Assembly (NCBI RefSeq): GCF_008064635.1
Contig: NZ_VRYZ01000010.1
Location: 1-64,000, forward strand
Length of the DNA stretch: 64,000 nt
Direction of reading: 5' to 3'
Source of the DNA: Parahaliea aestuarii
GTDB lineage: Bacteria; Pseudomonadota; Gammaproteobacteria; Pseudomonadales; Halieaceae
Shown in pieces: positions 25,878 through 33,232 of the stretch. Position numbers and translations under genes: made by a program. The first letter of the stretch is position 1. Each line of letters starts with the position of its first letter. The notes below the pieces were generated by a model, which did no database searches, was not told the origin of the DNA, and worked only from the letters and a program-made list of their open reading frames with translations.

Positions 25878-27058
25878 GGGGAGATGCCCTTGTACTTGCG
25901 GTACTCATCCCACAGCGCTTCGCGCACCCTGGGATCCGGTTCGCGCATGGCCGCCTCGCGCAACTGGCGCGCGACCACATCGTCATCGTCGCCACTGGGT
26001 ATGTCTGCCGGGGGTGGATACTTGGCGGTATTCTGGGGAGGCTGGCCGCCGCCGCGCGAGACGCCACCCATGCCACCGCCGGTGCTGTAGCCGCCGGCAT
26101 CGGCGACATCGCCGCCGTAGGGGCTATTGCCGCCGGCGCCACCGCCACTCGGTTCCGGCTGGGTTGGGGGCGGTGTCGGGTTGTCGCGCTGGGCTTGACG
26201 CTGCGCGGTCTGCTCCTCGAGGATCATGGCGTCAAATTCGCCGGTGCCCTGCTCCAGCCGGGCGTCGAGAATGGCCACTTGCTCGGCGGGGGTGAGGGGG
26301 CCGCTGCCACCCGTGCCCGCGCCGCCCGGCATGCCCGGGAAAGATCCTGTTCCCTGGCTGCCGCCAGCGCTGCCACTGCCGGTTTGCCCGCCCTGGGAAT
26401 CGCTGTTGCCAGCGGAATTGCCGCGGCTGTCAGCCTGGCCACCGCCCGGCTGCTGGCCTGCTTCGGCCATGACATCCTCGAAGCCAGGCAGACCGCCCTG
26501 CGACACAGGTTCATCGCGCAGGTCCGGCAGGGCCTGGCCGCCGCTGCCGCCGTTACCGAAGCCGGGTTCGCCCGCCTCGCTGCCCTCGCCGCCTTCCATG
26601 CCGCCCTGTTGGCCGCTGCCGGTGCTGGCTGTGGCATCGCTGCCGCCACTGTCGCCGGGCATGCCGCCGGGAAATTCCATCCCCGGCATCTGGCCGCTGG
26701 CGCCGCCGCTACTGGATTTTCCGCCACTGGAGGCGGTGCTGCCGCGGCTGCCCGAGGGTGAGCTGGCTCCAGAGGAGGAACCACTACTGCCGGAGGGGGG
26801 CGAAGAGGCGCCGCCCGGCGAGGATGCGCCGGAACTCCGAGAGCTCTGGGAACCGCTGGAACTGGAACTCGAGGACGAACTGGACGAAGAGCTGGAAGAG
26901 CTCGAGGAACTACTCGGGCTCGGCATCGACGGCGGCTGGGGCATCGTGGGGTTGCTGGAGCTGGGGCAGCCGGCCAGCAGCAGGCAGGCCGAAGCCACGG
27001 CTGCCGTTAGCGCACCGCGGCGCCAGTGTCCGGACGGCTTACCAGTTGTTGCTGTCAT
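25874..27058 (-). CDS. Serine- and glycine-rich low-complexity lipoprotein (operon gene 2)
   Basis: A 394-residue lipoprotein. After the signal peptide and lipobox LLAGC (Cys31) comes a proline stretch, a long serine tract (roughly residues 45-65) and then a disordered region made almost only of Gly, Ser, Gln, Pro and Asp. Only the ends are ordered: a helical piece TPAEQVAILDARLEQGTGEFDAM near the middle and a charged C-terminus (RQLREAAMREPDPR, ALWDEYRKYKG). The serine codons are mixed, so the tract is kept at the protein level. It may be a flexible tether across the periplasm or a surface protein. Its start lies inside the last codons of gene 1 (20-base overlap). Confidence 0.78.
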   Translation of the reverse strand: MTATTGKPSGHWRRGALTAAVASACLLLAGCPSSSNPTMPQPPSMPSPSSSSSSSSSSSSSSSSSSSSGSQSSRSSGASSPGGASSPPSGSSGSSSGASSPSGSRGSTASSGGKSSSGGASGQMPGMEFPGGMPGDSGGSDATASTGSGQQGGMEGGEGSEAGEPGFGNGGSGGQALPDLRDEPVSQGGLPGFEDVMAEAGQQPGGGQADSRGNSAGNSDSQGGQTGSGSAGGSQGTGSFPGMPGGAGTGGSGPLTPAEQVAILDARLEQGTGEFDAMILEEQTAQRQAQRDNPTPPPTQPEPSGGGAGGNSPYGGDVADAGGYSTGGGMGGVSRGGGQPPQNTAKYPPPADIPSGDDDDVVARQLREAAMREPDPRVREALWDEYRKYKGISP

Positions 27059-28370
27059 AGGCCCACACGATATCGTTAGTCGCCACGGGTTCCCCGGCCT
27101 CAAAGCGCGGCCGGAACTGGGTTTTACGCAATTGCCGCATCAGGCGATTGACCTTGGCGTCGTTGTCGTCATTGTCGTCAATCCGTTCCAGGTCCACCAG
27201 GCGGCCGTTTTCGGTCACGCTGAATTCCAGCAGCGCGTTGCCCTGTTCCGTTGCCACGGTGGGTGGCAGTGCCTCAACGCCTTCCAGCGCGGGCAGCGCC
27301 ACGGGCACGCCAAAGAGTTCCCGCTCGAGTGTTTGGGCATCATCACTGGCGGCAAGTTCCGCAAAGGCCTTGCGATAATTGTCCAGCGCTTCGTCGTCCT
27401 GGCCGTGCCACATCATCCAGTCCGCCAGCCGCAGGTAGGTATTGGCGGTCACCGCGGCATTGTCGGGCTGCAGGGTGGTTTCGATGTCCTGGATGGCGCG
27501 TATCACCGACAGCCCTTTCTTGTAGCTCTGGGCGCGGTAGGCGTTGAAGCGGTTTTGCCCCTGGCGCTCGGCGAAGTCGTACTCGGAGCCGAAGCCGGAA
27601 CTGCTCTCGCTCTGGTAGTCGGAGATCAGGTACTGGGCCCGCAGCATACCGTAGAGGGGCGACAGCAGGGAGGGCGAGTTCTCGCCTTCCCGCTTGATGA
27701 TGTCATTCAGGGCCAGGCGATACAGATCCCACATGTTCATCAGGCGGTTGAAGCCGTGCTCGCCCAGGCGCATCTCGTAGGCCTGCTGTTGCCAGCCGGC
27801 CTGTTGCATCAGGGCGTTGGCCCGGCGCGGGCCGCTGGAAAGACTGCGCAACTGTACGCGGTACAGGTAGACCTGGCGCTCGTCGGCGGCGGCGAAGTCG
27901 CCGAGGGCAATGTGGCTGCGGATCTCCGACTGCAGCAGGGGAATCTGTTCCGCGCCGTAGAGGCCATCGTTGATGCGCGACAGGTGGACGCCGCGTTTGA
28001 ACACCGCGATGGCTTCGCCGTGTTCGCCGCTCTGCTGCAGGGCGCTGCCGAGGCTCATCAGATGTTCTGCCACGTTGGGGCTGTAGGCGCCTTCGTTTTT
28101 CTCGATGTCGGCGATAACGTTCCGGTAGGACTGTATGTCGAGGCGATCCTGGTCGCGGGTCAGCTCGTCCAGCGAACTGCCGGGTTCCACGGGCTGATTG
28201 GGATCGCTGACAGCGCTGTCGGCACTGGACTGCAGTTGCTCGGCAACTTCCTCCGGGGTGTCGCCGGCAAGACTGCCCGGACTGGCGATACAAAGCAGCC
28301 CCACTGCCAGCAACAGGCGGCGCAGGGGCGTCCCGGGCAGGCCGGGGCGAGGTGTTTGCTTATTGTTCAC
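27039..28370 (-). CDS. Exported TPR protein with TonB-C-like end (operon gene 1)
   Basis: A 443-residue protein with a signal peptide (LRRLLLAVGLLCIASPGSLAG) and then TPR-type helical repeats (YSPNVAEHLMSLGSALQQSG, EHGEAIAVFKRGVHLSRI, TYLRLADWMMWHGQDDEALDN). The last 90 residues form a compact domain (NALLEFSVTENGRLVDLERI, RLMRQLRKTQFRPRFEAGEP) that matches the TonB C-terminal domain pattern, which in TonB contacts outer-membrane receptors. The start is a GTG. It is the first gene of the operon; the candidate promoter at 28401-28430 lies 31 bases upstream. Confidence 0.83.
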   Translation of the reverse strand: MNNKQTPRPGLPGTPLRRLLLAVGLLCIASPGSLAGDTPEEVAEQLQSSADSAVSDPNQPVEPGSSLDELTRDQDRLDIQSYRNVIADIEKNEGAYSPNVAEHLMSLGSALQQSGEHGEAIAVFKRGVHLSRINDGLYGAEQIPLLQSEIRSHIALGDFAAADERQVYLYRVQLRSLSSGPRRANALMQQAGWQQQAYEMRLGEHGFNRLMNMWDLYRLALNDIIKREGENSPSLLSPLYGMLRAQYLISDYQSESSSGFGSEYDFAERQGQNRFNAYRAQSYKKGLSVIRAIQDIETTLQPDNAAVTANTYLRLADWMMWHGQDDEALDNYRKAFAELAASDDAQTLERELFGVPVALPALEGVEALPPTVATEQGNALLEFSVTENGRLVDLERIDDNDDNDAKVNRLMRQLRKTQFRPRFEAGEPVATNDIVWAYDSNNW

Positions 28371-28400
28371 CGGCGCAGTTCCATCTCATGCCTGTTTTTC

Positions 28401-28430
28401 AGTATATACACTGTAGCCAGAGACACACAA
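28401..28430 (-). promoter_or_regulatory. Candidate sigma-70 promoter of the 13-gene operon
   Basis: On the minus strand a -10 box TATACT (28406-28401, five of six consensus bases) is preceded, after 18 bases, by TTGTGT (28430-28425, three of six). It is the only good match in the 133-base gap between the divergent operon and the thioesterase gene, and it would give a leader of about 25 bases. Read from base patterns only; the spacing is at the edge of the normal range. Confidence 0.45.
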
Positions 28431-28503
28431 AAATGCGCGCAACCCGGATGTTTTTCGCCTGTTAGACTGTGCGCCACTTCAACTTTGGCATGAGGAAAGC
28501 CCT

Positions 28504-29292
28504 GTGGGACAGTTTGCGCGTGAAACCGCTGTGGAAAAGGTGGCAGAAGGCCGTTGGCGGGGAGAGTTATTCGAAGGCTGGCGCATCGGTGCCGTGCCCA
28601 ATGGCGGCTACGTACTGGCACTGGCGGGCCGCGCGCTGTCGGAGGCGCTGCCGCACCGGGACCCGCTGGCCATCAATGCCTTCTATCTCGCACCCACTGC
28701 GCTGGGCCCGATTGATTGCGAGGTGGATGTCCTCAGGCGGGGTGGCAATACCTCCCACGCCAGCGCGCGTCTCTACCAGGAGGGCGAGCTGAAAGTGGTG
28801 GTCACCGCCGCTTACACGGACCTGGAGCGTCTCAGCGGCCCCAACTGGAGCCAGACGTCGGCGCCGGACTACCCGGCCTTTGCCGACTGCCCGGTGCGCG
28901 GCGGCCCGAAGCTGGAGTTTCGCCAGCGGGTGGATTTGCGTCTCGCGGAGGGCGGGGACGTTTTCCTCAGCCAACAGCCGGGCGGTGGCGGCGTGTTTGG
29001 CGGCTGGGTGGCGCACGCCGACGGCGCTGACCCCGACCCGATCGGCCTGCTGATGTTCGCCGACGCTTTTCCTCCCCCGGCCCTGGACCTGGTGGGGCTG
29101 GTCGGCTGGGTGCCCACGGTGGAACTGACGGTGCAGTTGCGGGCGCTACCGGCGCCGGGTCCGATCAAGGCCCGCCTCGCTTCGCGCTTCCTGACCGAGG
29201 GGGTGATCGAGGAGGACGGTGAATACTGGGATAGCTTGGGCAATCTCGTCGCCCTGTCGCGGCAGACGGCCAAGGTGCGGTTGCCGAAGTAG
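28504..29292 (+). CDS. Thioesterase-family protein (acyl-CoA thioesterase-like)
   Basis: A 262-residue double hot-dog protein. The first half has the pattern of TesB-type thioesterases (GWRIGAVPNGGYVLALAGRAL, INAFYLAPTALGPIDCEVDVL, RLYQEGELKVVVTAAYTD), the second half holds the repeat (VPTVELTVQLRALPAPG, SRFLTEGVIEEDGEYWDSLG). Such proteins hydrolyse acyl-CoA; the substrate is unknown. The GTG start has a good ribosome binding site (GAGGAAAG). It is divergent from the 13-gene operon and stands alone. Confidence 0.85.
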   Translation: MGQFARETAVEKVAEGRWRGELFEGWRIGAVPNGGYVLALAGRALSEALPHRDPLAINAFYLAPTALGPIDCEVDVLRRGGNTSHASARLYQEGELKVVVTAAYTDLERLSGPNWSQTSAPDYPAFADCPVRGGPKLEFRQRVDLRLAEGGDVFLSQQPGGGGVFGGWVAHADGADPDPIGLLMFADAFPPPALDLVGLVGWVPTVELTVQLRALPAPGPIKARLASRFLTEGVIEEDGEYWDSLGNLVALSRQTAKVRLPK

Positions 29293-29357
29293 CTTCTGGA
29301 AGTTTTTTGTGTGGTTCTTTGTGTTGGTAGGGGTGACTCGTAGCTCGGGCGCGATCT

Positions 29358-29477
29358 GAAGATACGCCTCCCCGGACACGCTACAAGCATGACATCCATG
29401 TCGCGCTCTTCAACGGCCATGCCCGAAAAGAGGGGCAGGCTCTCCAGGGCGCTGACGGTCCGTGGAGGCGTATCTCC
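29358..29477. repeat. Nested inverted-repeat element
   Basis: A 12-bp perfect inverted repeat (29360-29371 pairs with 29464-29475, AGATACGCCTCC) closes a region with smaller palindromes inside, such as GACAT/ATGTC at 29391-29402 and the GCCC/GGGC arms near 29421-29436. This nested hairpin layout with no coding potential is like the dispersed intergenic repeats of marine Gammaproteobacteria. It lies 65 bases after the thioesterase stop; whether it is a repeated family in this genome cannot be seen from one copy. Confidence 0.6.
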
Positions 29478-29564
29478 AGCTCACGCCCTGCATTGGTGCG
29501 AGATTCTATAGTTTTGCTTTCGAAGTGGAAAAACTGGAGTCAGCTCCACCGGAGCACGTGTGGT

Positions 29565-29657
29565 GCGTAGGGCACTTCCGGGACCGTCAGCGGCCTGGAC
29601 GGCCGCTGTCGAGCCTACAAGGAAGTATTTACGGTGTGTCTCGGAAGTGCCCTACGC
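29565..29657. repeat. 16-bp perfect inverted repeat with inner palindrome
   Basis: The arms GCGTAGGGCACTTCCG (29565-29580) and its exact reverse complement (29642-29657) enclose 61 bases, which hold a second stem, AGCGGCC-TGGAC-GGCCGCT (29589-29607). It ends 34 bases before the stop of the ggt gene. It could fold into a large RNA hairpin and act as a transcript barrier between the convergent genes, or it could be the remains of a small mobile repeat. No open reading frame is present. Confidence 0.65.
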
Positions 29658-29691
29658 GCTGCGCGTGCGGTTTCAGGGTACCAATTACCTC

Positions 29692-31440
29692 CTAATAGCC
29701 CGCCACATGCCCTCCCGGTCTGCGCGTATCGGTAGCCCCGTACAGATGCCCGTTTTCCAGCATGATCGACTGCGTGCGTCCCAGCGTGCGGTCGCTGGCT
29801 TCCACCGTGTGGCCCATCTCCTGTAGCAGCCGGATCGTGTCGGGACTCACGCCCTGTTCCACCTGCAGCACATCCGGCAGCCACTGGTGGTGCACCCGCG
29901 CACCGGCCGCGGCGGCGGCGATGTTCATGTCGAAGACCATGGCGTTGAGAATGGTCTGCAACACGGTGGTGATGATCACGCTGCCGCCCGGGCTGCCGGT
30001 GGCCAGCCAGGGCTTGCCGTCGCGGAATACCAGAGTCGGGCTCATCGAGGACAGCGGGCGCTTGCCGCCTTCGATACGGTTGCTCTCGCCCTCCACCAGA
30101 CCGTAGGCATTGGCGCTGCCGGGAGCGGCGGCGAAGTCCGCCATTTCGTTGTTCAGCAGCATGCCGGTGCCGGGCACGGCGATGTGGGAGCCAAAGCTGA
30201 AGTTGAGGGTATAGGTGTTGCTGACCACATTGCCGGCGGCGTCGGCAACGCTGTAGTGGGTGGTGTCCTTGCTCTCGGCCTTCATCTCGGCCCCCGGTCG
30301 AATGGCGCTGGCGGGGGTGGCCCGCTGCGGATCGATGGTGGCGCGCTGGCGCGCGGCGTAGTCCTTGCTGGTGAGAAGCTGCAGCGGCACGTCGACAAAG
30401 TCGGTATCCCCCAGGTACTGGCTGCGGTCGGCGTAGGCGCGCTTCATGCTTTCCGCCAGGTAGTGCAGGTAGGCGGCACTGTTGTGGCCGGCCTCCGCCA
30501 ACGGCAGTCCTTCGAGCATGTTCAGCATCTGGATAATGTGGATACCGCCAGAGGAGGGCGGCGGCGTGGAAACCACTTCGAAATCGTGGAACGTACCGCG
30601 CACCGGCTCGCGCTCGACCGCCTTGTAGGCAGCCAGGTCCGCGAGGGTGATCAGGCCGTCGCCGCGTTTCATCTCGGCTGCGATGCGCTCTGCGACCTCG
30701 CCCCGGTAAAAGCCCTTGTTGCCATGTTCGGCGATCTGCCTGAGGGTCCAGGCCAGGTCCGGCTGGCGCCAGGTTTCACCGATGCCGTAGGCACTGCCAT
30801 CGGCCTTGAAGAACAGGCGACTGGCTTCGGGGTTGTCCCGCAGGCGCTCGGCGCGGGCGTTGATCTCGAAGTTGAGGGCAAAGGACACCTGCAGGCCCTG
30901 CTCGGCGAGGGCGATGGCCGGTGCCAGCACCTGCTGGCGGCTCATGGTGCCGTATTTTTCGAGGGCATAGAGCAGGCCCGCCACCGTGCCGGGCACGCCG
31001 GCAGACTGGTGGCTGAAGTACATGCGCATGCGATCCACCTGGCCTTCATCGTCCAGGTAGAGATCCCGGCCGGCAGCGGCGGGAGCGGTTTCGCGGTAGT
31101 CGATCAGGGTCTGGCGGTCGCCCTCGGCCAGGTGGATCAGCATGAAACCTCCGCCGCCCAGGTTGCCCGCCCGGGGGTAGCTGACGGCCAGTGCAAAGCC
31201 GGTGGCCACGGCGGCGTCGACAGCGTTGCCGCCCTGCTGCAGTATCTGCCGGCCGATCTCGGTGGCCAGCACTTCGGGCCCGGCGACCATGCCGTGCTCG
31301 GCCACTACCGGCAGGAAGCGACTGCGGTAGTCGATGATGGGCAGTTGGGCATCGGCGGCCTGGCGGGCCTGGGCCACGGGTTGTAGCAGGACGGTAAAGC
31401 CGATAAAGGCCAGTAGTGTGGTGCGAAGCGCGCGGATCAC
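29692..31440 (-). CDS. ggt: Gamma-glutamyltransferase
   Basis: A 582-residue periplasmic enzyme that transfers or hydrolyses gamma-glutamyl groups, mainly from glutathione. The signal peptide (TTLLAFIGFTVLLQPVAQA) is followed by the large subunit (MVAGPEVLATEIGRQILQQGGNAVDAAV, RAGNLGGGGFMLIHL, RETAPAAAGRDLYLD). The autocleavage site and nucleophile threonine lie in KDTTHYSVADAAGN, and the small subunit holds the GKRPLSSMSPTLV and TGSPGGSVIITT stretches. The start at the GTG (31440), with GGGGGAGAA upstream, is preferred because the longer frame adds 19 charged residues in front of the signal peptide. Confidence 0.96.
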   Translation of the reverse strand: MIRALRTTLLAFIGFTVLLQPVAQARQAADAQLPIIDYRSRFLPVVAEHGMVAGPEVLATEIGRQILQQGGNAVDAAVATGFALAVSYPRAGNLGGGGFMLIHLAEGDRQTLIDYRETAPAAAGRDLYLDDEGQVDRMRMYFSHQSAGVPGTVAGLLYALEKYGTMSRQQVLAPAIALAEQGLQVSFALNFEINARAERLRDNPEASRLFFKADGSAYGIGETWRQPDLAWTLRQIAEHGNKGFYRGEVAERIAAEMKRGDGLITLADLAAYKAVEREPVRGTFHDFEVVSTPPPSSGGIHIIQMLNMLEGLPLAEAGHNSAAYLHYLAESMKRAYADRSQYLGDTDFVDVPLQLLTSKDYAARQRATIDPQRATPASAIRPGAEMKAESKDTTHYSVADAAGNVVSNTYTLNFSFGSHIAVPGTGMLLNNEMADFAAAPGSANAYGLVEGESNRIEGGKRPLSSMSPTLVFRDGKPWLATGSPGGSVIITTVLQTILNAMVFDMNIAAAAAGARVHHQWLPDVLQVEQGVSPDTIRLLQEMGHTVEASDRTLGRTQSIMLENGHLYGATDTRRPGGHVAGY

Positions 31441-31531
31441 TGTGTTCTCCCCCGGAAATTTCAGGCAGAACTTTAACTGTTTTGCCCGGCAGCGCATACT
31501 TTTGCGCTGTCAGGCAGAGCATGGGCACGCC

Positions 31532-31846
31532 ATGGAAGTACTGTGGAACGAGGCGCGACGGCGGTGGCGGGCGATGTTCGAAACACTGCAGGCCGGGCTG
31601 GATGTGCCCCCGGGCCAACGCCTGCGGCTGGAGGGACTGATGGAGGCGATCGCGCTGCTCGAACCGGGCTGCCAGGACGCCCTGCAGGACGCCATGGACG
31701 CGCAGTACCAGCAGGTGTTCGGACGCTCCCTGGGGCAGGACTTTGGCGACCAGTGGCGGACTTTTTACGCCTTTCCACAGATTCCGGCGGTGATGCAGAG
31801 GGCTCCCGTCTGGCCCAGCACGGCGGATCAGAGCGGGCCGGGTTAA
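31532..31846 (+). CDS. Small protein of unknown function
   Basis: A 104-residue protein, no signal peptide, not recognised. It contains an amphipathic helix region (EVLWNEARRRWRAMFETLQAG) and a second helical part (QDALQDAMDAQYQQVFG, then FGDQWRTFYAFPQIPAVMQRAP). The ATG at 31532 is the first sensible start after the divergent ggt gene, with weak upstream purines. Codon-position GC looks normal for this genome, which supports a real gene. Confidence 0.55.
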   Translation: MEVLWNEARRRWRAMFETLQAGLDVPPGQRLRLEGLMEAIALLEPGCQDALQDAMDAQYQQVFGRSLGQDFGDQWRTFYAFPQIPAVMQRAPVWPSTADQSGPG

Positions 31847-31853
31847 GATCTAC

Positions 31854-31928
31854 CCAGCGATGGCGCCGCCAACGAAGGCGCTCCCAGCGAACGCGCCCCC
31901 AACGGAGGCGTTCCCAACGGAGGCGTTC
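31854..31928. repeat. Array of five 15-bp direct repeats
   Basis: Five consecutive units of 15 bases (31854, 31869, 31884, 31899, 31914) follow the pattern CCAACGGAGGCGTTC; the last two are identical, the others have one to five changes. A further degenerate unit lies at 31929-31943. The array sits between the small unknown gene and the DUF4136 lipoprotein, just upstream of that gene's ribosome binding site. On the minus strand it would read as a pentapeptide-like series, but no gene is supported there. Confidence 0.8.
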
Positions 31929-31960
31929 CCAACCATACCCAACGCAACAAGGAACATGCA

Positions 31961-32509
31961 GTGACAGTAAAATCCCTGCGCCATCTCTGGCTGGCGCTTT
32001 GCCTGCTGGCCACCGGCTGCGCCACCGAGGTTCCGGCACCGCGTGTCGATTACAGTAAGGATTACGATTTCAGCCGGGTGCACAGCCTGGCCCTGCAGCC
32101 GCCGGGCGAGGATCAGGTTGCCGGGCTTGGCCGGGAGCGGGTAGACGCCATCAGCCGGGCCCTTGCCGCGGCGGTGGTGGCGAAGGGCATAACCGTGGTG
32201 GAACAGGCCGCCAACGCCGATGTGCTGCTGCGCTGGTATCTGGCGGGTAGCGATCCCAATGCCAATACCGCCTACGACAGGATGAGCCTCTATAGCTGCT
32301 GGCGCTGTGGTCCGGCGGTGGCGGAGGTGGGTATGCCGTCGTGGCAGCCGGGCACTCTGGTGGTGGATGTGCTGGACAGGCGTGACGGGCGGCCGCTGTG
32401 GCGGGCGACAGTGGATACCCGTATGGCGCCGGATGTCGACGCGCTGACGGCAGAAGAGCGGCGCGAGGCGGCGCGCGCGGTGCTCGCGAGCTTCCCGCCC
32501 CTGCCCTGA
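31961..32509 (+). CDS. DUF4136-family lipoprotein
   Basis: A 182-residue lipoprotein (lipobox LLATGC). The mature protein matches DUF4136: VDYSKDYDFSRVHSLAL at the start, ISRALAAAVVAKGITVVEQAANADVLLRW and, at the end, GTLVVDVLDRRDGRPLWRATV. The function of the family is unknown. The GTG start has AAGGAA upstream, directly after the tandem repeat array, so the repeats may affect its expression. Confidence 0.9.
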   Translation: MTVKSLRHLWLALCLLATGCATEVPAPRVDYSKDYDFSRVHSLALQPPGEDQVAGLGRERVDAISRALAAAVVAKGITVVEQAANADVLLRWYLAGSDPNANTAYDRMSLYSCWRCGPAVAEVGMPSWQPGTLVVDVLDRRDGRPLWRATVDTRMAPDVDALTAEERREAARAVLASFPPLP

Positions 32510-32564
32510 TATCCGACCAGTTACGGTTCCAGATGCATTGTTGCCGTGGTAACGATGCGGGCGA

Positions 32565-33185
32565 TCAGCGCGCCTCGCGCCACATAAACCATACATGCGG
32601 GCCGCCGTTTGGCAGATCGGCTTCCGCCCCCGTTTCAAAGCCGTGGCGCTGGTAGAGCGGCAGGTTGCGGGGATTGGAACACTCCAGATAGGCCGGCATG
32701 TGCTGGATGTCGCAGGCGCGCAGGCCTGCCTTCAGCAGTGCCGCGCCCACGCCCTGTCCCTGGTCGCGCTGGCGGGCACCGATAAACTGTAAATGGAAGT
32801 GGGGCTCTGCCGGTTTGTGGCGGGCGAACAATCCGGCCTGCTGTTGCAGGCGTCGCAGCGGCCCGGGGCCCATGCGCCACAGGCAGCGCAGCACCAGTTT
32901 CAGCAGGGCGATCCCGGGCGGTAGTTCGAAGGGAATATTCGGCGGCAGCCACAGGGCGGCACCGCGGCCTTCCCGTTCCAGTTGCACCATGCCCCGGGGC
33001 AGGCCGCTGTCGCGCAGGATCAAGCGGAACAGATCGGGGTAGACGCGGTGGTCGGGGAAGATCCAGTTGAGGATCGGGTCGTGCTCAAAGGCGTCGCTCA
33101 GGGTCGCGACCAGGGCGTCGAGTTGCCCTTCGGATGCGCTTTCGATTACCGGCATGCCGGCGTCCACTGCCGCTTTACCTTCCAT
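32565..33185 (-). CDS. GNAT-family acetyltransferase
   Basis: A 206-residue acetyltransferase. The acetyl-CoA binding region is visible as HFHLQFIGARQRDQGQGVGAALLKAG (FIGA and QGQGVG stretch), with the final strand PAYLECSNPRNLPLYQRHGFE. The substrate is unknown; proteins of this shape acetylate amines, amino acids or small molecules. The start at 33185 (MEGKAAV) is chosen over an in-frame one 10 residues earlier; a third possibility lies at MPVIES. It is divergent from pdxH. Confidence 0.9.
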   Translation of the reverse strand: MEGKAAVDAGMPVIESASEGQLDALVATLSDAFEHDPILNWIFPDHRVYPDLFRLILRDSGLPRGMVQLEREGRGAALWLPPNIPFELPPGIALLKLVLRCLWRMGPGPLRRLQQQAGLFARHKPAEPHFHLQFIGARQRDQGQGVGAALLKAGLRACDIQHMPAYLECSNPRNLPLYQRHGFETGAEADLPNGGPHVWFMWREAR

Positions 33186-33232
33186 TGACCCGCCTCTACC
33201 ATGTCTGCCCCGCAAGCCTAACAGGAGGCCCC

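Noticed and set aside
13740-28370. Zorya-type antiphage system, because of the ExbB/MotA-like channel protein
   Set aside because: No ZorC or ZorD-like helicase or nuclease genes and no OmpA-type peptidoglycan-binding domain on the B subunits; the rest of the operon is envelope-type.
28392-28415. LexA-box-like sequence (CTG and CAG triplets around TATATA) upstream of the 13-gene operon
   Set aside because: The triplets around the TATATA core are in CAG...CTG order and the available CTG...CAG pair is spaced by 5 bases, not 10. The A/T core is better explained as a -10 box.
31854-31928. CRISPR array
   Set aside because: Units of 15 bases adjoin without spacers and there are no cas genes.
31850-32638. 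Minus-strand open frame with a pentapeptide-repeat-like tail
   Set aside because: It is the shadow of the DUF4136 lipoprotein gene and the 15-bp tandem repeats; no ribosome binding site or family match.
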